Assembly: GCF_030272615.1 (NCBI RefSeq)
Contig: NC_081406.1
Coordinates: forward strand, 464,436,072 to 464,500,071
DNA from: Cryptomeria japonica
Lineage: Eukaryota; Streptophyta; Pinopsida; Cupressales; Cupressaceae
Reading direction: 5' to 3'
DNA length: 64,000 bases
The notes beneath the pieces were generated by a model that was given only the letters and a program-made list of their open reading frames with translations, was not told where the DNA came from and searched no databases. Below are positions 34,606 to 44,583 of the stretch, piece after piece. How positions within the stretch are numbered: position 1 is the first letter of the stretch; each line of letters starts with the position of its first letter. Made by a program: the position numbers and the translations under genes.

Positions 34606-35559
34606 TGACATTAGGATAAAAGTCTTTAATCAAGACAAAAAAATTTTGAGTTTGATTGTCATCATTTACTTTGCCAAATTCTTCACACGTAACTCCTGAA
34701 TCAATTTCCTACTCACAAGAATTTTATTATGTCTCAAATATAGCGAAATAGAAGGCTTCAAATAGTAAACTTGAACATGCAACTAAATCCATTGACTAAC
34801 CAGAAGAACAAAATTAAGAAATGGTTTGATCATCTGAGAGATGTTGTAGACTTGCAACTCACCAGCTAAGTTTTTGCGGGTAAGAAATTTTTTTGTTTTG
34901 GTTATGGTTGTGGTTTTTATAGGGAGACATTTACAAATTTATATCTATTTTCACTATTTAATGGTTTATGGGTTTGTAATGGTAATTTAATGTTCTTTCA
35001 TATTTTTGTATATATTCTTTATAATAGCCTATTATATTGATTTGTTCTATTATGCATAATGGTGTGGGTCAGACGGCTTTGCCATTGGTGCATGAAAGCA
35101 TTGAACGAGTTCTACTTTTAAAAATTACATGAAACATTTTTAATTTATTTGATTCAGTGTTATTTGCAAAAAATGATTATCAATGATGTTTCTTTTCTCC
35201 AAGAATCGTCTATGACCTTTCTGTTAGATAATATGTAACATCAAATGACTAAATCTTTTCATTACAAATGCTTATTTTATTTAATTATTATCTCAGCGTG
35301 AATTAAAATTTATATCTGTACGGAAGCAGAACATGCAAGTCCAAGAGTCATGTGCAAGCAAATTTCCTAAAAGAAAGCAAGCAGGCATTATCTTGAATGA
35401 CATGGAAACAAGCTCATCAACTGCCTAGAAGAGAGCAATTGGAGAATGGCAGAGGAAAGTGTTTAAGGGTGATAAATAGATAGATAGTATGCAATACAAA
35501 CAAACAATGTCTGGAGTGTCTGATGTGACGTCTCTAATTTATGTCCGGAGTGTCTAACT

Positions 35560-36204
35560 GGTTTTGGAGTTCCTGCAAAATCTATTGGGCCACGCTTGGA
35601 GGAAATCAATGTGTTCATTCAAGGAGAACCTTTTTTCTATTATGAGAATGATACTTTTGCACCTAGGGATATTTGGAAGTCAATATCCAAAAATTTCTAT
35701 AGTGTGGAACAAGAGTTGGCGGACTCGAAGTATAATTGTCAGCTTTCAGAAGACCAAAAGGTTATGTACACAATCTCCCAATAGAAGAGCGATTTCAAGA
35801 ATTACCTCTCCCCCCCATGACTATTCAGGAAGCACTTCCTCAAATAGAGGACTATTGGCCTCCATGGGATCAAAGAAAAAAATTAAAGCATAGACTCTAG
35901 ATGATGTGGTGGTGTCCTCCGTGGAGAACTCTACACTATAATTGAAAATTCACGAGGGAAACTACAAGATAGTGAAGAGAAATACAATCTTGAAAAGTGG
36001 GAAGAATGGATCTTGGTTTGGGTGGGGCCAAGTCAGGTGGATCCTCTAGAGGTTGATGAGATAGAAATCATATTAGGATTTGAAAAAGATCACACTCGTG
36101 GAACTTCATGTGCGAGTGATCGATTGCGGTGTTTGGCTAATGCATTCCAAATAGATACAATTGCATTCCAAATAGATACAGTTGCATTCCAAATAGATAC
36201 AGTT
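35560..36204 (+). pseudogene. Captured DRM (de novo DNA cytosine methyltransferase) fragment, sense arm
   Basis: DRM enzymes carry out RNA-directed DNA methylation. In three frames the arm encodes segments collinear with plant DRM: a GFGVP start with GEPFFYYEN (35560-35650), DIWKSISKNFY and DSKY, then after a frameshift GYVHNLPIEERF, LPLPPMTIQEALP and YWPPWDQR (about 35760-35880), and after another shift EEWILVWVG, PLEVDEIEIILGF, DHTRG and LANAFQIDT (35920-36155). These match the start of the rearranged catalytic region up to the LGNSFQVDTVAYH segment. UBA domains and the catalytic Pro-Cys motif are absent, so no activity is possible. The identification is from memory of Arabidopsis DRM2-type motifs; the agreement over three blocks in order is strong. 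Confidence 0.88.
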
Positions 36205-36217
36205 GCATGCCATCAAG

Positions 36218-36800
36218 ACTGTATCTATTTGGAATGCATTACCCAAACACCACAATCGATCACTCACACATGAAGTTCCATGAGTGTGATCTTTTTCAAA
36301 TCCTAATATGATTTCTATCTCGTCAACCTCTAGAGGAGCCACCTTACTTGGCCCCACCCAAACCAAGATCCATTCTTCCCACTTTTCAAGATTGTATTTC
36401 TCTTCACTATCTTGCAGTTTCCCTTGTGAATTTTCAATTATAGTGTAGAGTTCTTCATGGAGGACACCACCACATCATCTAGAGTCTATGCTTTAATTGT
36501 TTTCTTTGATCCCATGGAGGCCAATAGTCCTTTGTCTGAGGAAGTGCTTCCTGAATAGTCATTGGGGGGAGAGGTAATTCTTGTGGTCACTCTTCTATTC
36601 GGAGATTGTGTACATAACCTCTTGGTCTTCTGAAAGCTGACAATTATAAGTCCGCCAACTCTTATTCCACACTATAGAAATTTTTGGATATTGACTTCCA
36701 AATATCCCTAGGTGCAAAAGTATCATTCTCATAATAGAAAAAAGGTGCTCCTTGCACAAACACATTGATTTCCTCCAAGCATGGCCCAATAGGTTTTGTA
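36218..36800 (-). pseudogene. Captured DRM fragment, antisense arm
   Basis: This is the inverted copy of 35560-36204. On the minus strand it encodes the same blocks: the open stretch 36366-36106 starts VWVGPSKVAPLEVDEIEIIL, and 36789-36595 covers the FSIMRMI frame over the FFYYEN-type segment. Differences from the left arm (for example VAPLE here, VDPLE on the left; the former agrees better with DRM) show the arms have drifted independently since duplication. Confidence 0.88.
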
Positions 36801-37312
36801 GGAACTCAAAAACTAGTTAGACCCTCTGGACATAAATTAGAGACGTCACATCAGACACTCCAGACATTGTTTGTTTGTATTGCATACTATCTATCTATTT
36901 ATCACCCTTAAACACGTTCCTCTGCCATTCTCCAATTGCTCTCTTCTAGGCAGTAGATGAGCTTGTTTCCATGTCATTCAAGATAATGTCTACTTGCTTT
37001 CTTTTAGGCAATTTGCATGCAAGAGACTCTTCAAATTGTATGTTCTGCTTCCATACAGATATAAATTTTAATTCACGCTGAGATAATACTTAAATTAAAT
37101 AAGCAATTGTAAAGAAAAAATTTAGTCATTCGATGTTACATATTATTTGACAGAAAGGTCGTAGACAATTCTTGGAGAAAGGAAACATCATTGATAATCA
37201 TTTTTTGTAAATAACACTGAATCAAATAAATTAAAAATGTTTCATGTAATTTTTAAAAGTAGAACTTGTTCAATGCTTTCATGCACCGATGGCAAAGCCG
37301 TTTGACCCACAT

Positions 37313-37638
37313 CATCCCTCATCGTCGGAATTCCAGTGCCCACTAATGAAATGCCCGACAAGGATTCTTTGCATCCCATGGCACTCCTCAGTCAAAATTT
37401 TATATTTTGGTGTCAGAATTCCGATGACAGCCCGAGATGGTGATGGTATTCGTTCGCGGAATGAGCATGCATGGTGGCCGTCAAAAAGGTTGTGGTAATG
37501 TCGAAATTGCGATGACCATGAGGATAGTCAGAACTTTCAACGCAAAGTTTTCGACGGCCATTTTTGTCGGTAGAGCGATGAAATGTGGTCGGAAATCCAA
37601 CGATTGGCCGTTGAAATCTTGACCCAAATGTACTAGTG
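37313..37638 (-). repeat. CACTA right subterminal and terminal repeats
   Basis: About seven words related to GTCGGAATTCCGATGAC occur here: gtcggaattcc (37325), gtcagaattccgatgac (37412), gtcgaaattgcgatgac (37500), gtcagaactttcaacg, gtcggtagagcg, gtcggaaatccaacg and ccgttgaaatc. They precede the terminal repeat at 37638. Confidence 0.8.
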
Positions 37639-37641
37639 TTA

Positions 37642-38280
37642 GGAGCTCTTTGTATCTGATTATAGCCACATAATCCATCTAGGAATGAAAAATATCTCTT
37701 ACCAGCAAGAGAATCCAATACCTGATCCACAAATGGCAGTGGAAAGTGATCCTTCCTTGTGGCTAAGTTCAAGGCTCTATAATCAACACATACTCTCCAT
37801 TTGCCTCCCTTTTTAGGAATTATCACCAAAGGTGATATCCATTGACTGTCAGAGATAGGATAGATAAACCCATCTTCCAAAAATTTCTGCAATTCTTCTT
37901 TAACTATCTCCTTCAAGGCAGGGTTGACTCTTCTTTGAGGTTGTCTGAGGGGGCAACACTCATCCTTTATGTAAATGCGATGAGTACAAACTGCTGGATC
38001 AATTCCATTCATATCCTTGTAATCCCATGCAAAAGCATTTCTATGGAGTTTCAGCAAGTCTACTAGGCTATCCTTTTGAGTGTCTGCTATATTCTTATTG
38101 ATGTTCAAATATTTATTCCATCCCACCTCTATCTTGATAGTAAGATCAATCTGATTTATATCAGAAAAATGAGAATAAGACAATTCCTACGGCAACAAGG
38201 TATGCAAGATATCAGTGGCTGCAGGAAAGTCCAAACCTACAATATTCGGAACCAATTCCTATAATTCTTGGTCTTCTATT
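37642..38280 (-). pseudogene. Athila-like reverse transcriptase, N-terminal half
   Basis: Minus-strand ORF from 38183 encodes the pol linker and RT fingers: FAWDYKDMNGIDP, HRIYIKD, LKEIVKEELQKFLEDGFIYP, WISPLVIIPKKGGKWRVCVDYRALN and YFSFLDGLCGYNQI. At 37638 the frame runs into the CACTA end; RT resumes at 27343. The usual D-G-F/Y-S-G-Y box reads DGLCGYN. A stop near 38188 separates it from the protease linker. Confidence 0.88.
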
Positions 38281-38439
38281 AATTTATTTATTAGGACCTT
38301 ATAAAATATTGATTCTTCATCATATAACTGAATGAGTGGCACTTGATTAATCATCATAAGGTGATTAATAGAGTCAATTTCTTCAAATTCCTTGCCCAAA
38401 ATAGGCCAAACAGCCTATTGCTTCTCAAGCTAAGGTTGT

Positions 38440-39305
38440 GCTGGGGAATACAAGGCTAATGTTTTTGTGGAACTGCCATCTGAAATACTCATGTCCCCTG
38501 ATCTACACCCAATATATGCATCAGCTATGGAAAACCATGGTCTTCCCAAAATGACTGGATATCCCCCCAATGTTGCTTTTGGAGATAAAATCATAAAGTC
38601 TGCAGGATATTCCTAGGAATCTAGAATAACTACTATATCTTCTATGATACCATCAGGTCTTACTGCAGAGCTATCAGCAAGTTGGAGAACTGTGGGTGTA
38701 GCTCTTAAACTATCTATCTCTAGATATTTCATTACTTCCCTTGTCATTACATTAATGGCTGTCCCTAGATCAACTAAAACATTTTTTATTTGACTGCCAT
38801 TAATGACTATACTCACAATAAGACTACCTGGATCAGAATACTTTGGAATAGCAATTTTTCCTAACATAATATCAGCCAATTGACCCATAACATGAACTGT
38901 TTGTGGATCATTTTTCTTTCTGCCAAGTTTCTTTAGGCATGCTTCTCTCAATGCCTTACCATATATTGGGACATCCTTTATTGCTTGCAACAATGGAATT
39001 TTAACACAAATGTGCTTCAGTTGATCGAGAATATCAAAGCTTTGTTTTTGTTCAGTGGAAACTTGTTTGTCTTTCAATCTATGGGGAAATGGTGGTAATA
39101 TTTGATTCTGAGGTATTACATCTATAGGATCAAAGATTGGTTGCTCTTCTTGTACCTCAGTAATAACTGGATGAGAGGGATCAAGTAGAGTTGTCCTAAA
39201 TCGAAGGTGAATATCATCTAGTGATAAAGAATAGGCTGGGTATTGATTAGCATCAGCTGAATAAGCTTGTTGTTGTTGCTGAGATTTGATATTTGGATTA
39301 GGCAA
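38440..39305 (-). pseudogene. Athila-like aspartic protease region
   Basis: The minus-strand ORF 39305-38613 has a Gln/Ala-rich linker, a KIPLLQAIKDVPIY segment (typical of Athila upstream of protease), and the active-site box VLVDLGTAINVM with DLG in place of DSG/DTG. After a stop at 38613-38615 the expected flap and ILGRPWF motif continue to about 38440. DLG is common in Athila elements. It is continuous with gag except for a stop at 39321. Confidence 0.85.
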
Positions 39306-39320
39306 CGGTTGAGTAGGCAG

Positions 39321-40841
39321 CTACGTTGACTTAGGAGGTGCAGCTGTAGCTGCAGGAGGAGGCATTAAAGTAGGAGGTTGTGGCTGGTGAGCAGGGGGCT
39401 GATATCCAGAAGATTGGGATGACCATGATGGGTTTCCCCTCCATTGAGAGGTAGGTTGCCAATTCCCTTCAAATTGGTTCCCTAAACCTTGAGGTGGATA
39501 CCAGTTTCCTTGTGGTTGCTGCCACTGGGGGATTTGATTAGCAAATTGTTTTCCTTGGCCTTGTGATCCATACCAATGTGGATAGTTACCAAAATTTTGA
39601 GAATATTGTGGTTGCCATTGGTTATTTGGTGCATAAGAATTACCACTATAACTAGAAAAGGAAAGTGGATTAGGTGGCATACCTTGTCTTTGAAAATTTG
39701 GTCTTCTTTGAGCAACATAGAAGACTTGTTCATCCTCACCTTGAATTGGTTTGAAATTAGGTGCCTCAACATTTGCAACCATCTTACATCTGCAATCTTT
39801 CTTCCGCTGCTTACAATGAGGACAGAATTCTGCACGAAATGCATCAGCTTCCTCATGCTTCTTCTTAGCTGCCAATGTATCCAACTGAGTAGCCATATTG
39901 TTTATAATGTCCTCCTTGAAATCTTTTAACAAATGGCTAAGTTCCAATCTAGAAACTCTAGTTCCAGTTGATGACAATGGTGCCCCTGGCTTAAATCTCC
40001 TATTCTTCTTAGAAGTAGATCTGGAATACTTCTTGCAAATTTGTCCTATTTCAGCCCAAGTAGATTGTGTAATGTCACCTCCTCCCATGAGATCTAAGGA
40101 ATCGGTGCATTCATCACTGATACCCCTCAAGAATATCAATTTGAGGGAATCTTCATTCAGAGTACTATGCTTGGACTTCTTGACACTAAACAAAAACCTT
40201 TCCAGATAATCCTCAAGGCTCTCATCTTTATTTTGTGTCATTCTAAATATATCATCCCCATGATGATCAGTGCATCTACAATACTCTTTATATTTTGCAA
40301 GAAACAATCGTTTCATCTCATCCCATGTGTTGATTGTGCTACTACCCAAGCTCATAAACCATCTCAAGGATGACTCCTTCAAAGTGGCTGGAAAAATTTT
40401 GAGTCTATGGGCATATGTAGTATAGCCAAAATTCCTACAAAGAACATGAAACTCAAAAAGAACTATATCCGGATCCTCTATCACCAACCTATAGAATTTA
40501 GGAAGTGAAGATGTTGGAATGTTCTTGAGGTTAGCATTATCATGTTGGTCAGAGATGGGAAACTCAAATGTTGGACCAGGTGGTGGTGGTGGATTATTCC
40601 CAACAGGAGGTGGGTTCCCTTACATTGGACTTGTGGGGGTTGTTACTATAGGAAATTCTTCTTCTTGTAGACCAAAAAGGAACTGAAGACTACCTTCTAG
40701 AAATTCAGACTCCGGGTGGTTCAAATTTTGTGGGACCTGATACAGTTCAGCAAAAGTGTTTATATCTAGAAAATTATCTTCTGCATGAGTAGTATGAGTG
40801 GGCATAAATCTACCTCTGGCATCTCTTCTTCTATTATGCAT
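39321..40841 (-). pseudogene. Athila-like gag
   Basis: Start ATG at 40841 about 70 bp downstream of the primer site; the product begins MHNRRRDARGRF. A stop at 40620-40622 interrupts it, then a Pro-rich linker and LKNIPTSSLPKFY lead to the capsid region (ORF 40487-39321): KIFPATLKESSLRWFMSL, WDEMKRLFLAKYKEYC, ESLEDYLERF. A CPHCKQRKKDCRCK cysteine cluster (about 39810) takes the place of a CCHC knuckle, followed by a long Gln/Pro/Trp-rich tail. The order fits Athila gag. It is closed by a stop at 39321. Confidence 0.88.
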
Positions 40842-40912
40842 GCAGATTCATGAAATTTCAAACAATTAACTAGAAACTAAAATAATCATAAAAGGTTCTT
40901 AGCTTGGCACCA

Positions 40913-40930
40913 TCCCCAGCAACGACACCA
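40913..40930 (-). promoter_or_regulatory. Primer-binding site, tRNA-Asp type
   Basis: On the minus strand TGGTGTCGTTGCTGGGGA lies 4 bp inside the 5' LTR end. It matches the usual Athila site complementary to the tRNA-Asp 3' end except for three changes, all C to T. Confidence 0.8.
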
Positions 40931-40934
40931 AAAA

Positions 40935-42200
40935 TGTCTACCCCAACTATAATGATAATAATAATACCTCTAATTGAAATCTCAATTTGAAGTTTGGACA
41001 TTCATATGGTAGAGTTTACTATTTTCATGGCTGGTGTTCATTTAGTTATCAATGCAAGAACGTAAAATTTGAAATGGGTCTGCAATATATATGCACTAAT
41101 CTCCTTAAATGATTATTCTGCATTACTGCAGTGACTAACATTATGTAGAAAGGAAAAGAAAGAATGGAAATCATAAAAGGCTACATGAAAGCTTCACAAA
41201 ACACTGCTAAAATGATCTAATGAAAATAACAGAAATCACACTGTTTTGTCTTGGCTGCAGGAATAGTCAACGGATCTATTTCTAGTGGCTGTAGGAACAA
41301 TCCAGTCATGAACTTCTACTGCAACTAAGTAAAAACTAACTTCAATGATCATAAACATAGGATCACTCACCAAGTGGGCCCCCTTAGATGAGTGATATCA
41401 AACTCCCAACAAAGTACTATTAACAGATCAAAACAACATATTCTTACTCATTTCTTCCTGAAAATGATTACATATTCTAAAAGAAAAAAATTCAGAATGC
41501 TTGACAAAACTCTGCTCAATTCCTTTCCATCCTGTCTAACTCTAAGAAAGAAGGAAGAGCTTATTATAAAGAAAAGATCAACTGCAATGGACAACTCAAG
41601 TTACACCCAGAAGAAGAGGTGGATAATTGTCAGATGAAGGAGATAAGTGAGAGCTTGACTATAGGAACCATGGATCTGAAACCAAACCATAGTCTTTGCA
41701 CGCCAAAGCAATATTTTGTGAATTCAATATGCACCAGAGTTAAACTACCATGGTGAGGTATAACTACTCCAATTATGCCATACATTGCGCTTGCTCAAAT
41801 CCCCTTCAGTTTGACCTCTAGTTATCTGAACATGATTCTCCAGTCCTTAGGAACGAAAGAAAATCATCCACCGTAGCATCAATTATTATCCGCACTAAAA
41901 GAAAAACAACATACAAGGACATGCATATATATCTTACTTAATTAATATATTCATTAACTCACATATGACATTATCCTAAATAATTTGCATATCACAGGGA
42001 CAAATCATTTGGCTGCAGAAATAAATTGGCATGGCTGCAAGAATTAACCGACAAAGTTCAAACATGATTTCTTCAGTTCAGTTTTAAAACATGGATTACA
42101 TATAGTAAATTCACAATACTTTACTATCACAATGCAACCCAAAACATACCAAAAAACCTAAGATTCATGATAAAAAACATGTCAAAGCATCGACTTATCA
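40935..42200 (-). repeat. Athila-like 5' LTR
   Basis: 1,266 bp; plus-strand ends TGTCTACC and CTTATCA. Same length as the 3' LTR, with substitutions spread along its length (for example 21047 versus 41147 regions), so the insertion is not recent. Confidence 0.92.
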
Positions 42201-42205
42201 CCCCT

Positions 42206-42428
42206 TGCTGAAGGATATCCCAGACTTCTTTATTCTTTCTCCAATCAGAGCAGGAAGTAGGTTCAAATCTTTTCTTGTTACCTCCCATTTTTTCAGCACC
42301 TTCCTTGCAATTCCTTCTCTCAATTTGATAGCCTCTCCTCTGGTTTTTGTGGTTATTCTATAATAGTGCCTAGAATCTATGCCAAATAATAATGATAAGG
42401 TACCTATATAAATGCTCATTATCTTCAA
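42206..42428 (-). pseudogene. LINE third ORF, N-terminal part
   Basis: Minus-strand ATG at 42428 opens a basic segment (HYYRITTKTRGEAIKLREG, KVLKKWEVTRKDLNLLPAL) that runs into the Athila LTR at 42200 and resumes at 20819. It begins about 180 bp after the RNase H stop of LINE ORF2 and lies before the LINE 3' UTR, so it is an extra ORF at the LINE's 3' end. Whether this ATG is the true start is uncertain. Confidence 0.55.
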
Positions 42429-43035
42429 GAAAACCCTGCATCAAAAAAGGTGGAAAGGTCATTAGAAATAATGATTAAAAGTACCACATTTCCTTGTCTG
42501 GCTCTGGTCCTGATTGAGCAAAGATTTCATTTCACCATAACTAGTAATGATGTCTCCCGTTTAGCAAGCCAGGTTGGCTACCCAGTCAACGTAGGAGTTG
42601 GCCTCCCTATACACGTTTAAAAACACACATTTCAAATTCTTCGTTGATTTTTCTAGTTGCTTTAATAGCATTACTAATTGACCAAGAAGGCAGGAATTTC
42701 ATATTTAAGTAATTGATTATGTTTAAGGAGTCTCCTTCACACCAAACTTTAGCGCATTTTCCTTCCTTGGAAAGGATCATCCGATGGTAAGCTACCATGG
42801 CTTCAGCAACATGATTAGTTTGATTTCCTATGGGAATACATTTTATGATTTTACATATTCCCCATTCATCCCTTAGGACCATGCCACATCCTGCAACACC
42901 TGAGTTATGCTTTGAGGCCCCATCAAAATTGATTTTCATCCATCCCTTGGGTGGGTTGATTCATATCACTCCCTCTCTAGGGCTTCTCTGAAAGCACTCT
43001 TGAACCTCTAATCTCCACTTTTTGTAGATAAATTG
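42429..43035 (-). pseudogene. LINE ORF2 C-terminal RNase H domain
   Basis: Minus-strand reading gives a PPKGWMKINFDGA start (NFDGA holds the first catalytic Asp), GVAGCGMVLRD, NHVAEAMVAYH (Glu), CEGDSLNIINYL (Asp) and finally a VYREANSYVDWVANLA segment (R-x-x-N...D-x-A). The order identifies the plant LINE-type RNase H (RVT_3 family). The ORF proper is 42939-42607. The copia element at 43036 cuts it from the reverse transcriptase part at 50772-54345. Confidence 0.85.
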
Positions 43036-44527
43036 TGTTGGCAATATAACAAGGATATTGAGAAGGTTGTTCATGATTATGGACATAACTGTTTAAAGAT
43101 GTTTTATTGTCTTGATATTATTATTTTGTCATTAATGTCAAGAAATTGATTTTCTAATTTAGTATGATGTTGCCATATCTTAATAAATATGATATGAAGA
43201 TTATAAAGAAGTCGGTAAAGAGACAAGAAAGAATATGGTGAATATAGGGATAAGTTATTCAATGGGAACTCTACCGAGTCAGACAATGATGAGATCTTGA
43301 TGTTTTAGATTGTTTTAACATCCTACATATGTTGTAAAATGTAAAGGTTAATACTACACTATGTTATCAGGCAAAGAACCTAGTCGGTAAACCCTAAGGA
43401 ACCTAGTCAGTAAACCCTAAGGTTATCAAAGTCGGTTAATGAAGACAGAATGTCTACCGAGTAAAGTTTAGTATTCACCGAGTTGTAACCGAGCTATAAC
43501 AGAATGCATTAAATGTTTACATGTGATATTTAATGAAAGAAGCTGATGAGCTAGAGTAGATCAATGACTAGCAAGCCGTGGAAGAAGTTTGTTAACAAAT
43601 CTAAGGCAATGGAAAATCAGCAAGAAGATCTATAGCTCAGATTGAATCGCATTACCCTAACACAAGTTCCAAGATGATTGTGCAAGTTTTGAGGCAGGGT
43701 AAATGTTTTTTCAGATCGTAAGATACAGTGAACCCAGACAAGATTGAAGATTTGATGGCTATGATTGATCATGGGAAATGTGATCAAGGAGATTAAGTGG
43801 TTAGATAATTGTTTATAAAAAAGGAACTGTTGATAAACAGTGTATGCGGGCAAGTGTATGCACAGGGATAATACATAGTGATCACCGAGCATAGAAGCTT
43901 GAAGACCTGTTGGAATAACAGAGTATTGATGCCCAGCAGATAGACAAGATTAGTTCTATGTCTAGATTGTGTTGAACAAATAAGAATCTGCTTTAGCATT
44001 TTAGATGTAAAGTTGCAGATAATTGTATTAATGTTAGCTTGTGAAAGTAATAGGAAATCTCTTAATCGAGTGGACTTAACAGTCTTATAAGTAAATCCTC
44101 TAACAAGGTGACATTCTAAATGAGTGTTTGAAATCCTTTGACAAGGTCACTTCTAACAAAGTGAAGATCCTAATAGATCTGAGGGAAATCCCTTGACCGG
44201 GTCACATCTAGCAATGTGTTTTGTAATCTTTAAAAGGATTTGCTTTTAACCAAGCATACTCTAGAAGAGTATATTTCTTAGTGGGTCCAAAATCCCATAG
44301 TGGTTTTTCCCTATTTGGGTTTCCATGTTAAATCTGGTGTTATGAGGCTTATATTGTTCATATGCTTTTGAGTTTGCATGTTTTACAGTTTTTATTATAT
44401 GACTGATATATGTTACCGAGGTTGAATCTGATGTTTTCATTGATGATTAAGTTTGTATGATTCACCCCTCCCCCTCTTATCTTGTTAGCTATTGGATCTA
44501 TACTTATATTAAGTATTAGAACTATCA
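43036..44527 (+). repeat. Copia copy 1 5' LTR
   Basis: 1,492 bp from TGTTGGCAAT to AACTATCA. It has two 23-bp units containing AAACCCTAA (43376-43421), a TATA box (TATAAAA, 43814-43820), a poly-C tract near 44465 and the conserved gtggttttt-ccctatttggg segment near its end. Confidence 0.93.
43814..43820 (+). promoter_or_regulatory. TATA box of copia copy 1 5' LTR
   Basis: TATAAAA at the place where the other three LTRs of the family have TATAAATA (50056-50063, 55813-55820, 63006-63013). Transcription would be expected to start about 30 bp downstream. Confidence 0.6.
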
Positions 44528-44529
44528 AT

Positions 44530-44541
44530 TGGTATCAGAGC
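44530..44541 (+). promoter_or_regulatory. Primer-binding site, initiator tRNA-Met
   Basis: TGGTATCAGAGC, 2 bp after the LTR end. It is the standard plant copia primer site. Confidence 0.9.
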
Positions 44542-44583
44542 ATTGGACTCCGAAAGGAAATTTTAAAGGTTAAAGATCCAAAG

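Larger units (their letters stand above)
35062..37312. repeat. 2.25-kb near-perfect palindrome (DRM inverted repeat)
   Basis: Left arm 35062-36204 and right arm 36218-37312 are reverse complements over their whole length with scattered substitutions and small indels. A 13-base loop lies between the innermost 20-bp perfect stem (36184-36204 with 36218-36237). The left arm carries three tandem copies of a 21-bp word (gcattccaaatagatacagt plus t) at 36142-36204, the right arm only one. A read-through RNA would form a long double-stranded hairpin. About half of each arm is DRM-derived coding sequence; the outer part is probably DRM linker and intron sequence. Confidence 0.95.
27344..37638 (+). 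mobile_element. Non-autonomous CACTA (En/Spm) transposon with captured gene fragments
   Basis: Left end CACTAATACATTT at 27344 and right end (reverse complement) CACTAGTACATTT ending at 37638 form terminal inverted repeats, flanked by TCA (27341-27343) and TTA (37639-37641), a 3-bp duplication with one mismatch. Removing it restores the Athila RT frame at a conserved position. Both ends carry subterminal repeats related to GTCGGAATTCCGAC. No TNPA/TNPD transposase frame is visible in 10.3 kb, so it depends on a helper. Cargo: a UDP-glycosyltransferase fragment (27632-28265), a 5S-rRNA-like piece (about 31535-31625), a direct repeat and hairpin (33950-34605) and a DRM inverted repeat (35062-37312). 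Strand is arbitrary. Confidence 0.9.
20825..42200 (-). mobile_element. Athila-like Ty3/gypsy retrotransposon, minus strand, with nested CACTA
   Basis: Paired LTRs of equal length (1,266 bp) at 20825-22090 and 40935-42200, a tRNA-Asp-type primer site just inside the 5' LTR, a G-rich polypurine tract before the 3' LTR, and gag, protease, RT, RNase H, integrase and a post-pol ORF in that order. Without the 10.3-kb CACTA insertion it is about 11.1 kb, typical of Athila. The C-rich flanks (CCCCC at 20820-20824, CCCCT at 42201-42205) are compatible with a 5-bp duplication, and the LINE third ORF resumes across them. The lineage call rests on the YMDDF-type RT box, DLG protease and extra ORF. Stops and frameshifts in every gene show it is inactive. 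Confidence 0.9.

Noticed and set aside
34780-34885. Possible captured exon ending in a GT splice site (gcgggtaagaa)
   Set aside because: The splice-like word is suggestive, but the encoded peptide matches nothing I know and has an in-frame stop.
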